From Basidiobolus meristosporus CBS 931.73 (lineage: Eukaryota > Basidiobolomycota > Basidiobolomycetes > Basidiobolales > Basidiobolaceae), in contig MCFE01000410.1 of the NCBI GenBank assembly GCA_002104905.1, positions 1 to 64,000 on the forward strand: DNA of 64,000 nucleotides, written 5' to 3'. The position numbers and the translations under genes are program-made. The notes beneath the pieces are model-generated. The model was not told the DNA's origin, did no database searches, and saw only the letters and a list, made by a program, of their open reading frames with translations. Position 1 is the stretch's first letter; each line of letters opens with the position of its first letter. Of this stretch, positions 1 to 12,635 are shown in pieces.

Positions 1-1100
1 CACTAGGTCTGCATCTATACCATGCTTCAAAATGAGTAGAATTGCAAAGGTTTTGGTTGTAGTTCCTGTTTTTAAGTATACACCAGTGGCAACTGATTCT
101 GCCCAAAAATCCTATGATAAACTTTATCATGGATCATAGATATTTCTGTATTAATTATTGATCTGTTTGCACACACTGTTACTCTATTTTGCTGTGCAAA
201 TATGATACAGTGGTCACTTGCTTTATCCTATGAGTCTTGCAGTAGTGGATGAAGAGTTTTGAGGCTTATTCTCCACTATTGTCCTATTATATTTTCTTGC
301 TTTTTTCAACAGTTTCTCTCACCACCATGGCTTTAAACACACTGCCCTTGGTCAAAGCTTCTTCTGTTTGTTCCATGAAGTAGACCTGTATTTATCTTAT
401 ATAGCCATCAATAAAAGTGATATGATATTTGATCCTGCCTAGGGATGAATCTTGCATAGGTCCACAGAGATCTGAGTAAGTTGAATCTATATTTTTCTTG
501 GTTTCAATTAGCCTAAAGCTCTTCATTAACTCTCTGGTTTGTTTCCCATATATGCAGGCTTCACAGTGCAGGAAACTAACTGGTCCTTGATCATTGTGCA
601 CAAGTAATCAAAATTGATGTGTCCAAATCTCCTGTGCCAAAGCACTGGTGTTTTGTCATTTAAGTTACTTATAATGGCCTCCAGATATGAAGGGATATAA
701 GTCAATTTCTATAGATTACATCCTTGAAGGTGTCTGGCTTCCCTTGCTACTTCTAAGATTTACTTGGATAGTTCCTTCTGCCACTGCTTCAAGTGTTTGA
801 TGGCTACTTATGAAAACTTTCTTGTTTGGATATTCTTCATCTTGGGTAAAAAGTTCTTTATGGTGTGTAAAGTGTTGAGATGCTCCAGAGTCATGTTAGT
901 ATGCCTGAGAATCCTTAGTTGTGGTCATATTTAGTGCAGATATGATTAGTCTATCTTCTGTTGCTGCAGCATTTCTATATTTGGTCTTATTTTGCTGATC
1001 ATCTATCTGTTTGAGACACAGGTCTGATGTTTGTCATTTCCTTTTGCAGTAATTGCAAAACAGGTTGCAGATGCTTTTAAAGGGTCTTGAGTACCTCTTT
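1..1100 (-). pseudogene. Decayed Ty1/copia gag-pol fragment
   Basis: Read on the minus strand, the pieces fall in copia order. A zinc-knuckle-like cysteine cluster lies near 1010-1060, protease-like sequence near 850-950, and a GAG-pre-integrase segment at 392-601 holding HCEACIYGKQ and then DLCGPM and TFID, the usual start of the copia integrase core. A further integrase stretch with ESVATGVYLK lies near 60-110. Stops and frame changes occur throughout, so no protein is made. The high-coordinate end is cut by a C-family LTR at about 1101. The family assignment rests on these motifs only. Confidence 0.7.
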
Positions 1101-1447
1101 TGTGATATACAGATCTATAATCACACCTATATATTCACCTAACTAAGTCACTTCAATCATTGCCTTCAAGTCTTAGAGAACAATGACCAAATACCTGGTT
1201 GGGACTTATAAGAATATTTTCACAAAAATATCATGTACCCAGAATATGTGAGTTAGATTAGTTGTCCATACAGCCCCAAACTTTGCACACTTACTTATTA
1301 CCTTCCCAAACCCAATTGATATGCCTGTTATATCAAGACTGTGGAAAAGTACAAATACTACTTTACATTCAATAATCCATTAAGTGAAAACCACATAATC
1401 CATTTGTTCTCCCAATCACTTCCAATATGACTAAGCCTCTTACAACT
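1101..1447 (+). repeat. C-family copia LTR, decayed
   Basis: About 347 bp, colinear with the solo LTRs at 38564, 40274 and 42387. Shared blocks include the run of CAGCCCCAAACT, the AAGTACAAATACT region (TATA-like in sister copies) and the CTCCCAATCACTTCCAATAT segment near the end. Ends are eroded (TGTGAT...TACAAC instead of TGTTGTA...TACAACA). Gag-like sequence follows directly, so this may be the 5' LTR of the next fragment. No target duplication is visible. Confidence 0.7.
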
Positions 1448-2060
1448 GGTAATGAGTCCCAAGCTGTCACTCTCTGCAATGTTGACTACTGCTGTTACTG
1501 GAATTTTTTCTCTGCTGGAAAGCTAGATAGATCCAACTTTTAAGTGTGGAAGGTGATGATAAAAATGCTTCCACAGGAGAGAGGCCTTTGGAATACTGTC
1601 ATTGGAGAAGAATTCCCTCCAAAAATATAGGAAAGATACTCATAAAGTACCAGAAAGAGAATAAAGTGCCTTTAAATGCATCTGAATCCATGTTAAAGAC
1701 AAATTGATAATTCAAAGCTCAGGAGCAAAAACTGCAAAGAATGCCTGAAAGGCATTAGAAGGCATGTATCAGTCCTATTCAGCTGATAAGAAAAAGTATC
1801 ATAGACAAAAACTCTTTACTTTAAAGATGCTGTCAGGAGCAGATATGAAAAATCTAATTAGCAAGGATACACTGCTGTTGACTGATATTATCTCTATGGG
1901 TATACCAAATACAGATGAGGATGTGATATTTATCATCCTGAATAGCCTGACCAACAGGTTTCATGGCCTTACATAAACTTTGGAGACCACAACTAAAATA
2001 ATGAGCTAGGTTACATTTATGCAAGGCTCTATTAAAATATTGGACTATTTGGCATCATTC
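1448..2060 (+). pseudogene. Decayed copia gag (UBN2-like) fragment
   Basis: Follows a C-family LTR. Reading with frame changes gives a gag-like start (KLDRSNF.VWKVMIKML) and, at 1764-1976, a stretch ending in NSLTNRFHGLT, which matches the usual I..SL..RF..L motif of copia gag. A related decayed gag lies at 41830-42386. It is broken by stops and frameshifts and encodes nothing intact. Confidence 0.55.
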
Positions 2061-2435
2061 AGCAGCTAATAACTCACTTAACAATTTTGGACTAGTCTTG
2101 GACTAGTCTTGTGGGACTAGTCTACAGCCCAAATGTCACCACTTTCCTCAGATATATGATCCTATAGCAAATACCCTACAGTCACAATCAAGTTAGAACT
2201 TTTACCAAACATTATCTACTAACCCTGAAGCTGCTACAGATTGCTCCTGAGTATTGAGAAGCTCTCCTTACCCAGTATTACAGTTATATTACTTTTACAA
2301 AGGTATAAATACTAAGCTCCTTTATGGATACACAAAAGTTCAACTATTATCACTATTTCTTGATAAGTTCCTTATATCCATATCACTTGCTAAATTGCAA
2401 CAAGCTATGAGTCTCAATTGCCTTAATCTATTTTA
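2061..2435. other. Unassigned repeat-region spacer
   Basis: No credible gene. It contains a short direct repeat near 2088-2123, in which GGACTAGTCTTG recurs and includes the palindrome GACTAGTC. The same word appears once more near 3948. Otherwise AT-rich sequence without recognisable coding signal. Confidence 0.4.
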
Positions 2436-3010
2436 ATGATGACATATACCAGCAAAAAGAAAAATGCAAATATCCTCCCTATAAAGGAGAGCTTTGATGG
2501 GAAGACCTACAGAGTTTGGAGAGTCCAGATGCAGATCTACCTGAGAAAAGAAACCTTTGGTATAGAGTCACATGAAGAGAAGTTGAGCCAAGAGAAACTG
2601 CAGAAGAAGTGGGGAAGTCTCAAGGGAAAGAGAAAAGGCCTTTAATGCCATATGTATCAATTTGCAAGATTTCTGCATTGGACAGAATCCTGCTTCATAA
2701 AACACCCATTGAAGCATATACAGGCCAAAAACCAGACCTCCAGTGCCCCAGGATCTTTGGCAGTGATGTTTGTTATCATGTCCCTGGCAAAATATGCTCA
2801 AAGTTAGAACCAATTAGTAGAATAAGGATCTTTCTTTGGTATTGAATGGATACTAAAGGGTATGGAGTGGGTAATGGCAAAACTCAGGAGCTGATGAAGT
2901 GCAGGGATGTTGTTTTTGAGGAGAACTCTGATCAAAAGCCACTGAAATCATTGATCAGCTGTTTGACAATGAAATCAACATCAATGAAGAAGATACATAC
3001 CTAATTCAGC
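2436..3010 (+). pseudogene. Copia remnant with gag joined to integrase
   Basis: The ORF at 2436-2645 begins like a copia gag (SFDGKTYRVWRVQMQIYL). From about 2650 the reading matches the end of a copia integrase (TPIEAYTGQKPDLQCPRIFGSDV, then the KLEPISR.GIFLWY and NGKTQELM.CRDVVFEE regions). The rest of gag, protease and most of integrase are missing between them, so this copy carries a large internal deletion. Stops after 2845 break it further. Confidence 0.65.
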
Positions 3011-5160
3011 CAGGTACGGAAGATATTTCTACCAGTTCCAGATAAGAACACATTAGACTTGTTCCATTGTACTGTGCCAAGGTGCACAGCTTGATCTGAG
3101 GTCTCAAAGAACAATTGGACAACCATGATAATACTAATATCAAAAATTTAGTTACCACTGATTTGCAATGGCTTGCTTTGGATTACAAAAAAAGTGAGTT
3201 TTTTGGATCATGACAAACAATAGCAATTCAATGCAATTGCATCATCTTCTCTAGGTTTTTTTTCTTACAGAGACTACTACTGAAGCATTTGGTATTGATT
3301 CACTTTGTACACCTAAGCTACTTCCTTGTTAAATGTCACCTTGGCTACCTGTGTGTTTGTAGTTAGTATCTTGACTCCTAGCTGATGAGTGCAGTGCAGC
3401 AGTTTGGCTGCACTAAATTGCTATGGATTATGCTACTGAACCAGCCTGCAGTGCTACATGCTAACACATTCTTTTACTTGCCAAAGGATCTAGTGGTGGA
3501 GGTACTTCATATGGGTCATCATCTGTTGTTCACCAGAAGTTACTTGCAGATGGTCAGGTGTAATGGCATGTGCAGGCATAACTTGATGTGCTGGCACAGC
3601 CCTTGTCTAAGTTTAATGTGAAGCTGCTTGTTGATGTAGCTTGGCCTGCTCCAATGGACTTGTGTCTATATGAGCAGTTTTGTAAGTTCTGGTGCCTCAG
3701 AAGCAAGTGTGTTGTCCCAACACACGTTGAATTAATGCAGGGAGCGCTTGTGAAGGGTGTTGGCATAGTTTAGACTGATGTGCGCCAGCATGCTGAAGTT
3801 GCAAAGGATGGTAAGGAATACAGCAAGGTGTGCTGGCAAAATCTAAACACTGTTGCTTGTGGTTGGTATTCTTCCTCTTGAAGTACACCTTTTGATTCCG
3901 CAAGGTATTCACTTACCCACTGTCTGATACTTTGGAATTATTGCTTGGACTAGTCTTGTGCATATTGCTCTTGGAGGTCCCTTAGCTCTACTATTATATC
4001 ATGTAGTACATTAGTCATATGGGGCAAAAGCTCACCCAGAATCTGTTTGGTTACCAAAGTTGAGGCACAAACAGACACATTTGGCCTGTACTGAGCAAAT
4101 TGCGTGCAAATTGTTCCTGCACAGCTTCCTTGTCAAATCCCCTCACTCTCAGCTCATTCTTGATTTCATTACTTGTCATGCTATATATCTTCTTACATAC
4201 ATCTACTGGCATCTTGATGTAGAAATCCTGCCACAGCTTTCTACTTCCATCACTATCAACTCTCTGAGGTATCTAGTTCTGCTATATTGTTGAGTAGTGC
4301 CCAAATATCTTTATGAAGGCTCAATATAGACACTTGGGCCATTCTTAAATTATTTGCAAGAACTTAAGCAGATCCAACATTGACTTTGCCTGTCCACACT
4401 GTGCTTGTTAGCCAGGGGACGGGTTTTGTCTGTGTTGTACTAATGATGAGTTGAGACTTGTTATAGGGACAATAGTGACAGATTTGAATACTTACACTGT
4501 AGTGCATTGGCATCAACCTGGTCTTGTACTAAATGATATATGTATATATGAAAACCAATGTGATTGTTGATTTTCCATATATTATGCATGGTGCATCTTG
4601 AATTGTGTTAAAACAGATTGGATCACTTCAGTCACCAACTTCCTATTTGATCATAGACTTGTGAGTAATGCATCAATAAAAGTACCAAGTCATTGTTTGA
4701 GGATGATTTTTGCAGCATGATGATGGGATACATGGCAATTGGTGGAGATTTAAACAAAATGCATGGAAAATCAGTTAATAAAGCTGTTTGTGCCAAATCA
4801 ACTTGAATCACCTCAGCCCAATCACTTACCAATTTGACTATGATTTACTCATCTGAATTGACTTTTCTCATCAACACCATTGCTACCACTGGATTTCCTT
4901 TTGACACACTATAGGAGATCTATACCAAGTACTGTGGGCCATCTACCCCAATCTACTCAACAAGATCCCTTACAAGGCTTCTCTGCTATTACAAGAACTA
5001 TTGCCCTACAAGGTTTCATCCCACCATTACTGATAGCAAAAGTCCTAGAAGCTTTCATTCCCAACTGACATCAATGGAGAAAAACCTTGTACACAATATG
5101 AATGACTCAGAACAAGCTTAGTATACTAGGTTCAGAAGCCCCAATAGACTACCATATCCC
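3011..5160. other. Unassigned decayed repeat sequence
   Basis: About 2.1 kb without a credible gene; only short ORFs of chance type. Positions 3054-3123 resemble 36443-36505 at the edge of the E-transposon accessory region, so at least part is dispersed repeat. Near 4600-4830 two loosely similar segments (GGATCACTTCAGTCACCAAC and GAATCACCTCAGCCCAATCA) suggest an internal direct repeat. CpG is nearly absent, as in the neighbouring old elements. Confidence 0.4.
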
Positions 5161-5400
5161 AGAGTATTCAGTAACAGGTTCCATATAAGGTGTATTTTGG
5201 ATACCTTTCCTGTTGAGATTTACAGAACTTCTGGAGGGCAGAGGCACTTTAATTCTGGCAAGTATAAGGCACACTGTGTGAAGTTTCAGCCACTGTCTGA
5301 CATTGAGGGTAATATCATCTGGTTTAGTGGGCCATTTGCTGGAAGTAGGAATGACAAAGCATTCTGGGTAGTTGATCATTCAGAATTCAGTTGAGGGGAC
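5161..5400 (+). pseudogene. PIF/Harbinger-like transposase scrap
   Basis: The reading at 5197-5394 contains GGQRHFNSGKYKAHCVKFQ, GNIIWFSGPFAGS and then RND. This resembles the DDE_4 nuclease core of PIF/Harbinger transposases, where a ...HxxKxQ... segment precedes ...S.P.PGS.(H/N)D... with the second catalytic aspartate. Only about 65 residues survive. No terminal inverted repeats or second gene were found nearby. Confidence 0.5.
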
Positions 5401-5449
5401 AAATGTATGGCAGACTGAACAGTGATTCTGCCTGAATTAGTGCTTGGAA

Positions 5450-7095
5450 ATATCCTAGATGCAAGCACTCCAGTATGAAATATCAAAAAATCCAACCAGA
5501 CAACAAATAGCCCAGGTTACTATATCAATGAGCATGCAAACTCTGCCTATGCCTATTCAGTCCATGTTGATGAGCCCCAGACTGCAAAAGAGGCCCTAGA
5601 TAGCCTTTAAACAGAGTTCTGGACATGGGCAATGACTGAGGAATATCAGGCTAAAAGGAGAGTCAAACTTGGGACTTTGTGAAGTTACCAATTAACCAAA
5701 AAACAATTGGATATAGATGGGTCTTTATGACAACTTACAAGGCTGATGGTACAACTGAAGATACAAAGCCAGGCCTATTGTTGAAGGATACATTTCAACA
5801 GAAGAACCTCACCATAATGAGACCTTTGCACTGGCAGCTAAGCTTAATTTCATTGGATTATTAATGGCTATTGCAGCCATATATAGGTTTTTCATACATC
5901 AAATGGATGTAAATGATGCATTTTGAATGGATAACTGGATGAGTACATGTATATGGACCAGCCTAATGGGTTTGCTGACCAAATATACCAACATTTGAGT
6001 TGCAATCTTAGAAGATCCTTTTATGGACTCAAACTATCACCAAGAGCTTGCAATTGCAAGCCAGATTCTTATTTGAAATCTTTGAGTATAAAAAGCTGTA
6101 ATTCTGACTATAGTATATATTATAAGCTGGACAGAAAATAATCAGCTCTAATAGCACCATATGTGGATGATCATACTATAGTGGCCAACAATCTAGGAAC
6201 ATTGAAAGAGACAAAATCCAGCCTATCCAAAGAGCTCAAGATGTCTTACCTATGAGAACCCAGTCATTTCTTAGGGATAAAGTTCTCCATAGACAGAAGT
6301 ACCCAACTACCACCCTAAGCAAATCCAGTATATTCAAGATTTACAAAAGATATACCAAATGGATGACTATTAATCAGCTGCTTCTCCAATGGTGACAAAT
6401 CTTAACTTGGTCAAATGCAACAAAATCAACAGGGCTTTGTGCCATTGGATAGCCATGGCTTTCTTTGTCAGTTTGTGGTTAGCAGTCTGATGTATATTAT
6501 GTTTGGAACACATCCAGATATCTCATATTCAGGAGAGCAGTCAGCATGCATAACTGGAACTATAGATCTTATCATATTGTAGCAGTAAAGCAGGTACATA
6601 GATACCTGAAAGGAGCTGCTGATATCAGATTAAGATATACCAATGAGAGCTCAGAACAAGACCTTGTTGTATAATCTGTTTCTGATTGGGGATGAAATTG
6701 TTTAAGACAGAAGATCCGCCAAAGGATACACCTTCATTTACTGTAAAGAAGGCATTTCATGGAATTCAAGAAAGTAGCCAACCATAACACTCTCAGCAAC
6801 AGAGGCAGAGTGTATGGCAGCCTGTGAGACTATAAGAAACGCAATGTTGCTGAGGAAGCTCTTAAAGATTTTGGCTGATGTCAAATATGCATGTTACTTT
6901 ATTTCAAGATAATCATGGATGAATATTTTTAGGTAAAAATTGAACTTTTCATGCTAGAATTAATCATATATATTGGAAATCACCTCATATGAACAGCTAT
7001 AGACAATAACATGGCTAACTTAGCTTACTGCCCTACACTTGAAAATGTTGAAATAATTATGGAGTCTACCTAATTATTGATATATTATGAAATTA
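5450..7095 (+). pseudogene. Decayed copia reverse transcriptase and RNase H
   Basis: Pieces in order on the plus strand: GYRWVF near 5710, MDQPNGF near 5950, FYGLKLSPRAC near 6020, the catalytic YVDD near 6160, and an RNase H segment with SATEAECMAA near 6795. A GKN-TFHAR-HI tail lies near 6940-6965. Every part carries stops or frameshifts. It ends where gypsy sequence begins near 7148. It may belong to the same insertion as the gag/integrase remnant at 2436-3010. Confidence 0.7.
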
Positions 7096-7147
7096 GTTTG
7101 TAAGATATTTGCTAATTGTTAGAAATTAGTGAAATATAGAATTTTAG

Positions 7148-8064
7148 GAATGTTGATGCCCTTGAGTGCGGTAACATGGAGGATGAACTTGAAGAAGACT
7201 CAGAACTCACCTTCCATATGACAGAAGAACACCTATCCCAGATGACCTTGAACTCTGGAAAGCTATTATATTTGAATGGAGTATTTAATGGAGTATCTGC
7301 TAAGATCATGATTGGCTCAGGAGCATTGCATGAGTACATGTCAGAGCAATTTGCCTTGAAAGCTGGAATCAACTCAGAACCTACCAAATCAACTTCAGTC
7401 TCAATAGCTGATGCAAACTCTAATGTAATTAACTGTATCACTTAGCTAGTAAGGATGAACATCAGTGACTGTGAGAAGACCTACAGGCCTATATATTTGG
7501 GAACTACAAGTTTGACCTTCTACTTGGAAAAACCCAGCAATTCTGTTATAATCATCAATTAACTCAAAAACCCAAGCTACTCAAATCCAGAAGGACAACA
7601 AGACCTATGAGCTATTACCTGCCATACTGGATTTCAACTTGGTCAATTCCAGTGTGTGTGAAACTAGTGAACTTAGCAAGACACAGTTCTGTAGAGCATT
7701 TAGAAATGGCACCCAGATGTTTCTCATGGAAGTATAACAGGAGGATTCCTCAACTCCAGTGCCCCAGAAGGTCCAGACTCTTTTGAAGGAATATTCAGAC
7801 TTATTTCCAGATGTACTTGTAAGCCTACCAACAGTAAGAGATGTGGATCATGCCATTGACACAGGAGATAGCCTTCCAGTGAGTAAGACACCTTACAGAA
7901 TGAGTCCATTGGAGTTGTAAGAGATTAAGAGACATATAGATCAGTTACTGGAGCAAGGATATATCAGACCCAGCAAGTCACCTTGGGGAGCACCAGTACA
8001 CTTTGTGAAGAAGACAGATGGAACAATTAGGATGTGCATTGACTATGGAGCCCTCAACTCAGTT
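7148..8064 (+). pseudogene. Old gypsy copy A', left part (protease to RT start)
   Basis: Plus-strand G-family gag-pol fragment, closely similar to residues about 300-560 of the intact copy A. It holds the protease region with [11 protein letters not shown], where the catalytic Asp of DSGA is replaced by Gly, and runs through [14 protein letters not shown]-like sequence to the ALNS motif of RT. In-frame stops occur at 7443 and 7918. It breaks in ALNSV exactly where element A inserted and resumes at 13008. The 5' end (gag start and LTR) is missing. Confidence 0.9.
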
Positions 8065-8432
8065 TGTTACAAGTCTTGGTATAAGAGTTGTAGAGGAATA
8101 GGGAGTTTAGCTAGTATTGTATTCACTAAAACTTGAACTGATTTTTATTGAGGTTCCAGCAGCTCCTTATATACATTTTGCCAGATCAATTGCTGACTAA
8201 TTGTATTTCCTAATGTAGGTTGTGGCTGATGACTCATTTGATTGCATCATCATCACCCAATAAGATCCTACTTAATATATCTATTTCTGTCTGATAAGGA
8301 TCTGCTGATTCATTTGCTGACTAATGCTACTGATTTCATAGATAATACTGATATACTGATAACCTAAACATATACTAATTGATTTGACTAAAAACTGATC
8401 TAACTTAAACATTCAAGCGGCAGATCATAACA
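8065..8432 (-). repeat. 3' LTR of gypsy A
   Basis: 368 bp, TGTTA...TAACA ends. The element is on the minus strand, so this low-coordinate copy is the downstream LTR. It is preceded (in sense) by the polypurine tract at 8433-8444. Confidence 0.93.
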
Positions 8433-8444
8433 TTCTCCCCTACT
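8433..8444 (-). other. Polypurine tract of gypsy A
   Basis: In the sense direction AGTAGGGGAGAA abuts the 3' LTR. The gag-pol stop codon TAG (8445-8443) overlaps its upstream edge, so coding sequence runs practically to the plus-strand primer. Confidence 0.8.
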
Positions 8445-11400
8445 AAAGTTGAGAGGGTTCTCCTGAATCTCTTTTCTTGTGATACCAATATCTTGATGGT
8501 TCAGTATTATCAGCAAGTCTTGCAAGCTTGAGTCTGTCCCTATGCACTAAGTCTTTCCGGATATTACCTTGCTTGTCCACCAGTTGGTAAGTTGCAAATG
8601 GACATTCTCTGATGATCTTGAATGGTCCTGTCCATTGTGGCTCAAACTTCTTCCGAGTGTTGTTTCTTAGCAATACAAAGTTCCCAACTGTCAATGCTTC
8701 TGGTGCTATAGTCTTATCAAATCTCTGCTTCATCTTTTCTGCACTTTGAGATACTTTGGTCTGTGCCTCTTGACGTCTTTGTTCCAGTTGCTGGTGTCTA
8801 CTTGGCTGACTAAGTTCATCTTCTAAGGCATCTGTAAGCTTGGGTTGTGTGAGATCTCCTGGAATCCTAGGTTCACATCCATAAACTAAGTAAAATGGTG
8901 ATTGCTGGGTGGTGTTGTGTACTCTGACTCTGCATGCAAAGAGTGCTTGGTCTATATACTCATCCCATCTACTGACAACTCCATTTGCATACTTAGTCAG
9001 CATTTTTCCAAATAATCCATTAAACCGCTCAGTGACTCCATTAGTTCTGGGGTGATATGCCGAGGTTTTCAAGTGTCTGATCTGCTGCATTTCCAGGTAG
9101 GCCTCTAATGTCTTTGCCATAAAGTTTGCACCTCTATCGGATAAGATCTCCGCAGGGCATCCAAACTTCATCAGGATCTCATGGTAAATGAAACTTGCAA
9201 CTTCTTGTTCACTGGCTATTGGTACGGCTTTAGCAACTGGCCATTTAGTGGCATGGTCAATAGCTACTAGGATCCAACGGTTACATTTCCTGGTAGTTGG
9301 CAGTCTTCCAATAAAGTCAATTCCCCATCTCTCAAATGGTGTGACAGGCTCCAAAGGGAAGAGTTTGGCAATTCTTTGTGGCTGGCCCTGATTGATTTGG
9401 CAGTTTGGGCATGTTTTCACTAGCTTCTCAATATCTTGTTTCATTCTGGGCCACCATGCTCTGGCTTTCACAAGGCTATAGGTTCCTTCAATCCCAAGAT
9501 GTCCATATCCATTGTGTAGCTTATGTATTAAATCCAGGCGAGCAACATAAGGACAATAGGCAATAGGGCTTCCATCAACAATTCGGTAGAGTGTTTCATC
9601 CTGTACAACAAATTTGCTGGCTTCATCATGGATTATCTTCTTGATATCTTCATCCACCTCATTAGGAATGGCTTGGTCCTCCAAGTACTTTGGTAATAGG
9701 CTAGGCCAATCTGATTCATGCACCAAGTTGAGTTGTGCAACTTGATCTAATCTTGATAAGGCATCAGCAACCGTGTTGTTTTTTCCAGGGCAGTAGACAA
9801 TCTCCAGGTCAAATTGCTGAATGTATTCACTCCATCTTGTCATTCTTCTAGAGAGTACCTTCTGAGTAAATATATACTTGAGGGAGGCATGATCAGTCTT
9901 CACAGTGCATTTGACTCCTTCAATATAGCATCTCCATGTCTTCAAACAGTGTATTATAGCAAGCATCTCCTTCTCATGGACTGGATAGTTTTGTTCTGCT
10001 GAGTTCAGTTTCTTGGATTCAAAGGCAACAGGGTAGTCCTTTCCCTTGTGTTCTTGGCTCAGCACTCCACCAATTGCATAATCTGAAGCATCTGTGCATA
10101 GAGTGAACTCTTTTCTGAAGTCTGGTATTCTTAAGCTTGGCAACTTAGCAAGTTCATTCTTTAGCGTCTGGAAGGCAGTCTCACAAGCTATGTCCCACTT
10201 GTAGGTATTGTCTTTCTTGAGGATATCAGTTAAAGGGGCTGCAATACTTGCAAATGACTTGACAAATCTCCGATAATAGGAAACCATTCCAAGGAAGGAT
10301 CTGAGTTCTGATATGCTATGGGGCTGCTTCAAATTCTTGATTACTTCCACCTTCTTGGGGTCTAAGGTTACTCCTGTGCTAGTCACTATGTGTCCCAGAT
10401 ATTCTACGTGTTCCTTGAAGAATTCACACTTGGCTAGCTTGCCATATAGCTTGTTCTCTCTTAGTTTCTTCAACACCTTTTCAATGTGTACCATGTGATC
10501 CTTTTCTGTCTTGCTGTATATCAATATGTCATCCAGGTAGATTATCACAAACTTGTCTAAGTACTCCTGAAAGACAGTCTGCATCAGCGTCATGAATGTT
10601 GCAGGGGCATTAGTGAGGCCAAAACTCATGACTAAGTACTCGTAATGTCCATATCTGGTCCTGAATGCTCTCTCAGGGATATCTTCTGGTTTTACCCTAA
10701 TCTGGTTGTATCCTGACATGAGGTCAATCTTGCTGAAAATAGTGGCTCCATTAAGTTGGTCTAAAAGCTCATCAATCCGAGGTATGGGGTACTTATTCTT
10801 GACGGTAACTGAGTTCAGGGCTCTGTAGTCAATGCACATCCTAAGTGTTCCATCCTTCTTTTTCACAAAAAGCACTGGTGCTCCCCAGGGTGACTTGCTG
10901 GGCCTGATGTATCCTTGCTCCAATAGCTGATCAATTTGTCTCTTCATTTCCTCCAATTCCAATGGACTCATTCTGTAAGGTGTCTTGCTTACTGGAGGGC
11001 TATCTCCTGTGTCAATGGCATGATCCACGTCTCTGACTGGTGGTAGGCTTACAAGCTCATCTGGAAACACGTCTGAGTATTTCTTCAAGAGAGTCTGGAC
11101 CTGCTGGGGTGCTGGGGTAGAGGAATCCTCCTGTAATACCGCCATGAGGAACATCTCGGTACCTTTTCTAAGTGCTCTACAGAACTGGGTCTTGCTAAGT
11201 TCACTTGTCTCACACACACTGGAATTGACCAAGTTGAAATCCAGCCTGGCAGGTAATAGCTCATAGGTCTTGTTGTCTTTTTGGATCTGAGTAGCATGGG
11301 TTCTCCAGTTGATTGATGGATTACGACAAAATAGCCAGGTTTTTCCAAGTACAAGGTCAAACTTGCAGTTCCCAAATATATAAGCCTGTAGGTCTTCTTC

Positions 11401-12576
11401 ATAGTCATTGATCTTCATTCTTACTGGCTGGGTAATACGGTTGATTATGTGGGAGTTCCCATCAGCTGTGGAAACTGAAGTTGATTTGGTAGGTTCCAAG
11501 TTGATTCCAGCTTTCAAAGCAAATTGCTCTGACATGTATTCATGCGATGCTCCTGAGTCAATCATGATCTTGGCAGGTACTCCATTGATTACTCCATTCA
11601 AGTACAATAACTTCCCTGAGTTTGAAGTCATTTGGGACAAGTACTCTTCTGTCATATGGAAGGTGAGTTCCAAGTCTTCTTCAAGCTCATCTTTCACATT
11701 ACTGTGTTCATGGGACTCAATATGGTAGAAGGTTCTTGTTGGCTGGTGTCCATTTCTTCTCTGAGGGCAGTACTTTGCAATATGTCCCTGCTGGTGGCAA
11801 TTGAAGCAAAGTCCTCTCTTCTTGCATTCTTCTGAGGAGGGATTCTTCTGCATAGCGTCTATTTCCATTGGTACTGCTTCTGATTGTCTTCTTTCATAAT
11901 GATTATAGCCTTTCTGATTAGTCACTGTAGGCTTCCCAACTCCAAACATAGCTGAGTCATAGTCAATGGCAATCTTGATGGCTTCTTCAATAGTCTGAGG
12001 TCTTCGGTAATTGACTTCCTTGCGAGTTCTTTCTTTCAACCCATCAATAAAGTATTCAACTTGATCCAAGGGGTCCATTCTTTCAATTTGTCCAAGTAGA
12101 CATCTGTACTCATAGATGTATTCTTGCACCATTCCTTTCTGTCTGAGTGTCTTTAACTTCCTTCTTAGTAGTGTCTGCTGGTGTGGAGGTTCAAAAGCAT
12201 CCTGAATTTCCGACACAAACTCATCCCAGGTAGAGATTGTAGAGCATCCCATCATAGTAGCTGACCTGATCTTGTTGTGGTACCACTGTAAAGCTGCATC
12301 TGCCAGGTAAGAAGCTGCATAATGCAACTTGCTCTCTGGAGCAATTCCTTTAGCTTTAAAAGCTTCTTCAATCTGAAAGAGCCAAGTTCCCAGGTTTTCA
12401 TTGACTCTGCCATGGTACCGGTTGACCTTCACACTAAAGTTGCTCTTGACAGGGCTTTGTTGGCTCTGAGCCATGGTAGTCATTCCTTGTTGCTGTTGGC
12501 TGAGGATCTGGAGTAGCTGTTGCTGTTGGGCCAGGATTTGCTGCATGGCATTTTTCCATTCTTGATTGTCCGACAT
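8443..12576 (-). CDS. Gag-pol polyprotein of gypsy element A
   Basis: 1377 residues in one frame without a gag/pol shift. In order: Gln-rich N-terminus, retroviral-type gag to about 230, a CCHC zinc knuckle ([14 protein letters not shown]) near 255-270, aspartic protease with DSGAS near 340, reverse transcriptase with YLDD near 680, RNase H with [10 protein letters not shown] near 825, integrase zinc-binding HHCC region near 1020-1062, and the integrase core with DRGANF near 1145 and NGVTERFNG nearby. A GPY/F-like module ([10 protein letters not shown]) lies near 1315. No clear chromodomain is seen at the C-terminus. All catalytic motifs look intact. The protein copies the element RNA and integrates the cDNA. 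The start ATG lies 60 nt inside the 5' LTR, just after the primer site. Decayed relatives are copies A' and B in this window. Confidence 0.95.
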   Translation of the reverse strand: MSDNQEWKNAMQQILAQQQQLLQILSQQQQGMTTMAQSQQSPVKSNFSVKVNRYHGRVNENLGTWLFQIEEAFKAKGIAPESKLHYAASYLADAALQWYHNKIRSATMMGCSTISTWDEFVSEIQDAFEPPHQQTLLRRKLKTLRQKGMVQEYIYEYRCLLGQIERMDPLDQVEYFIDGLKERTRKEVNYRRPQTIEEAIKIAIDYDSAMFGVGKPTVTNQKGYNHYERRQSEAVPMEIDAMQKNPSSEECKKRGLCFNCHQQGHIAKYCPQRRNGHQPTRTFYHIESHEHSNVKDELEEDLELTFHMTEEYLSQMTSNSGKLLYLNGVINGVPAKIMIDSGASHEYMSEQFALKAGINLEPTKSTSVSTADGNSHIINRITQPVRMKINDYEEDLQAYIFGNCKFDLVLGKTWLFCRNPSINWRTHATQIQKDNKTYELLPARLDFNLVNSSVCETSELSKTQFCRALRKGTEMFLMAVLQEDSSTPAPQQVQTLLKKYSDVFPDELVSLPPVRDVDHAIDTGDSPPVSKTPYRMSPLELEEMKRQIDQLLEQGYIRPSKSPWGAPVLFVKKKDGTLRMCIDYRALNSVTVKNKYPIPRIDELLDQLNGATIFSKIDLMSGYNQIRVKPEDIPERAFRTRYGHYEYLVMSFGLTNAPATFMTLMQTVFQEYLDKFVIIYLDDILIYSKTEKDHMVHIEKVLKKLRENKLYGKLAKCEFFKEHVEYLGHIVTSTGVTLDPKKVEVIKNLKQPHSISELRSFLGMVSYYRRFVKSFASIAAPLTDILKKDNTYKWDIACETAFQTLKNELAKLPSLRIPDFRKEFTLCTDASDYAIGGVLSQEHKGKDYPVAFESKKLNSAEQNYPVHEKEMLAIIHCLKTWRCYIEGVKCTVKTDHASLKYIFTQKVLSRRMTRWSEYIQQFDLEIVYCPGKNNTVADALSRLDQVAQLNLVHESDWPSLLPKYLEDQAIPNEVDEDIKKIIHDEASKFVVQDETLYRIVDGSPIAYCPYVARLDLIHKLHNGYGHLGIEGTYSLVKARAWWPRMKQDIEKLVKTCPNCQINQGQPQRIAKLFPLEPVTPFERWGIDFIGRLPTTRKCNRWILVAIDHATKWPVAKAVPIASEQEVASFIYHEILMKFGCPAEILSDRGANFMAKTLEAYLEMQQIRHLKTSAYHPRTNGVTERFNGLFGKMLTKYANGVVSRWDEYIDQALFACRVRVHNTTQQSPFYLVYGCEPRIPGDLTQPKLTDALEDELSQPSRHQQLEQRRQEAQTKVSQSAEKMKQRFDKTIAPEALTVGNFVLLRNNTRKKFEPQWTGPFKIIRECPFATYQLVDKQGNIRKDLVHRDRLKLARLADNTEPSRYWYHKKRDSGEPSQL

Positions 12577-12616
12577 CTCGAGGGTGGTTTCTTCTTTTCT
12601 TCAGGAGGGAGGTTTC

Positions 12617-12634
12617 TGGTTATTGCTGCTACCA
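12617..12634 (-). other. Primer binding site of gypsy A
   Basis: Sense-strand TGGTAGCAGCAATAACCA begins one base after the 5' LTR. TGGTAGC is complementary to a tRNA 3' end reading GCTACCA, the usual ending of fungal initiator Met-tRNA, so priming by tRNA-iMet is likely. Copy B has a closely similar site near 20006. Confidence 0.75.
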
Positions 12635-12635
12635 A

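Noticed and set aside
1-10. CACTA at the window start as a transposon end
   Set aside because: Five bases at an arbitrary window edge, lying inside copia integrase sequence, carry no weight.
11085-11728. Extra ORFs within gypsy A (11085-11408, 11408-11728 and others) as accessory genes
   Set aside because: They overlap the continuous gag-pol frame and recur as shadows at the same place in copy B.
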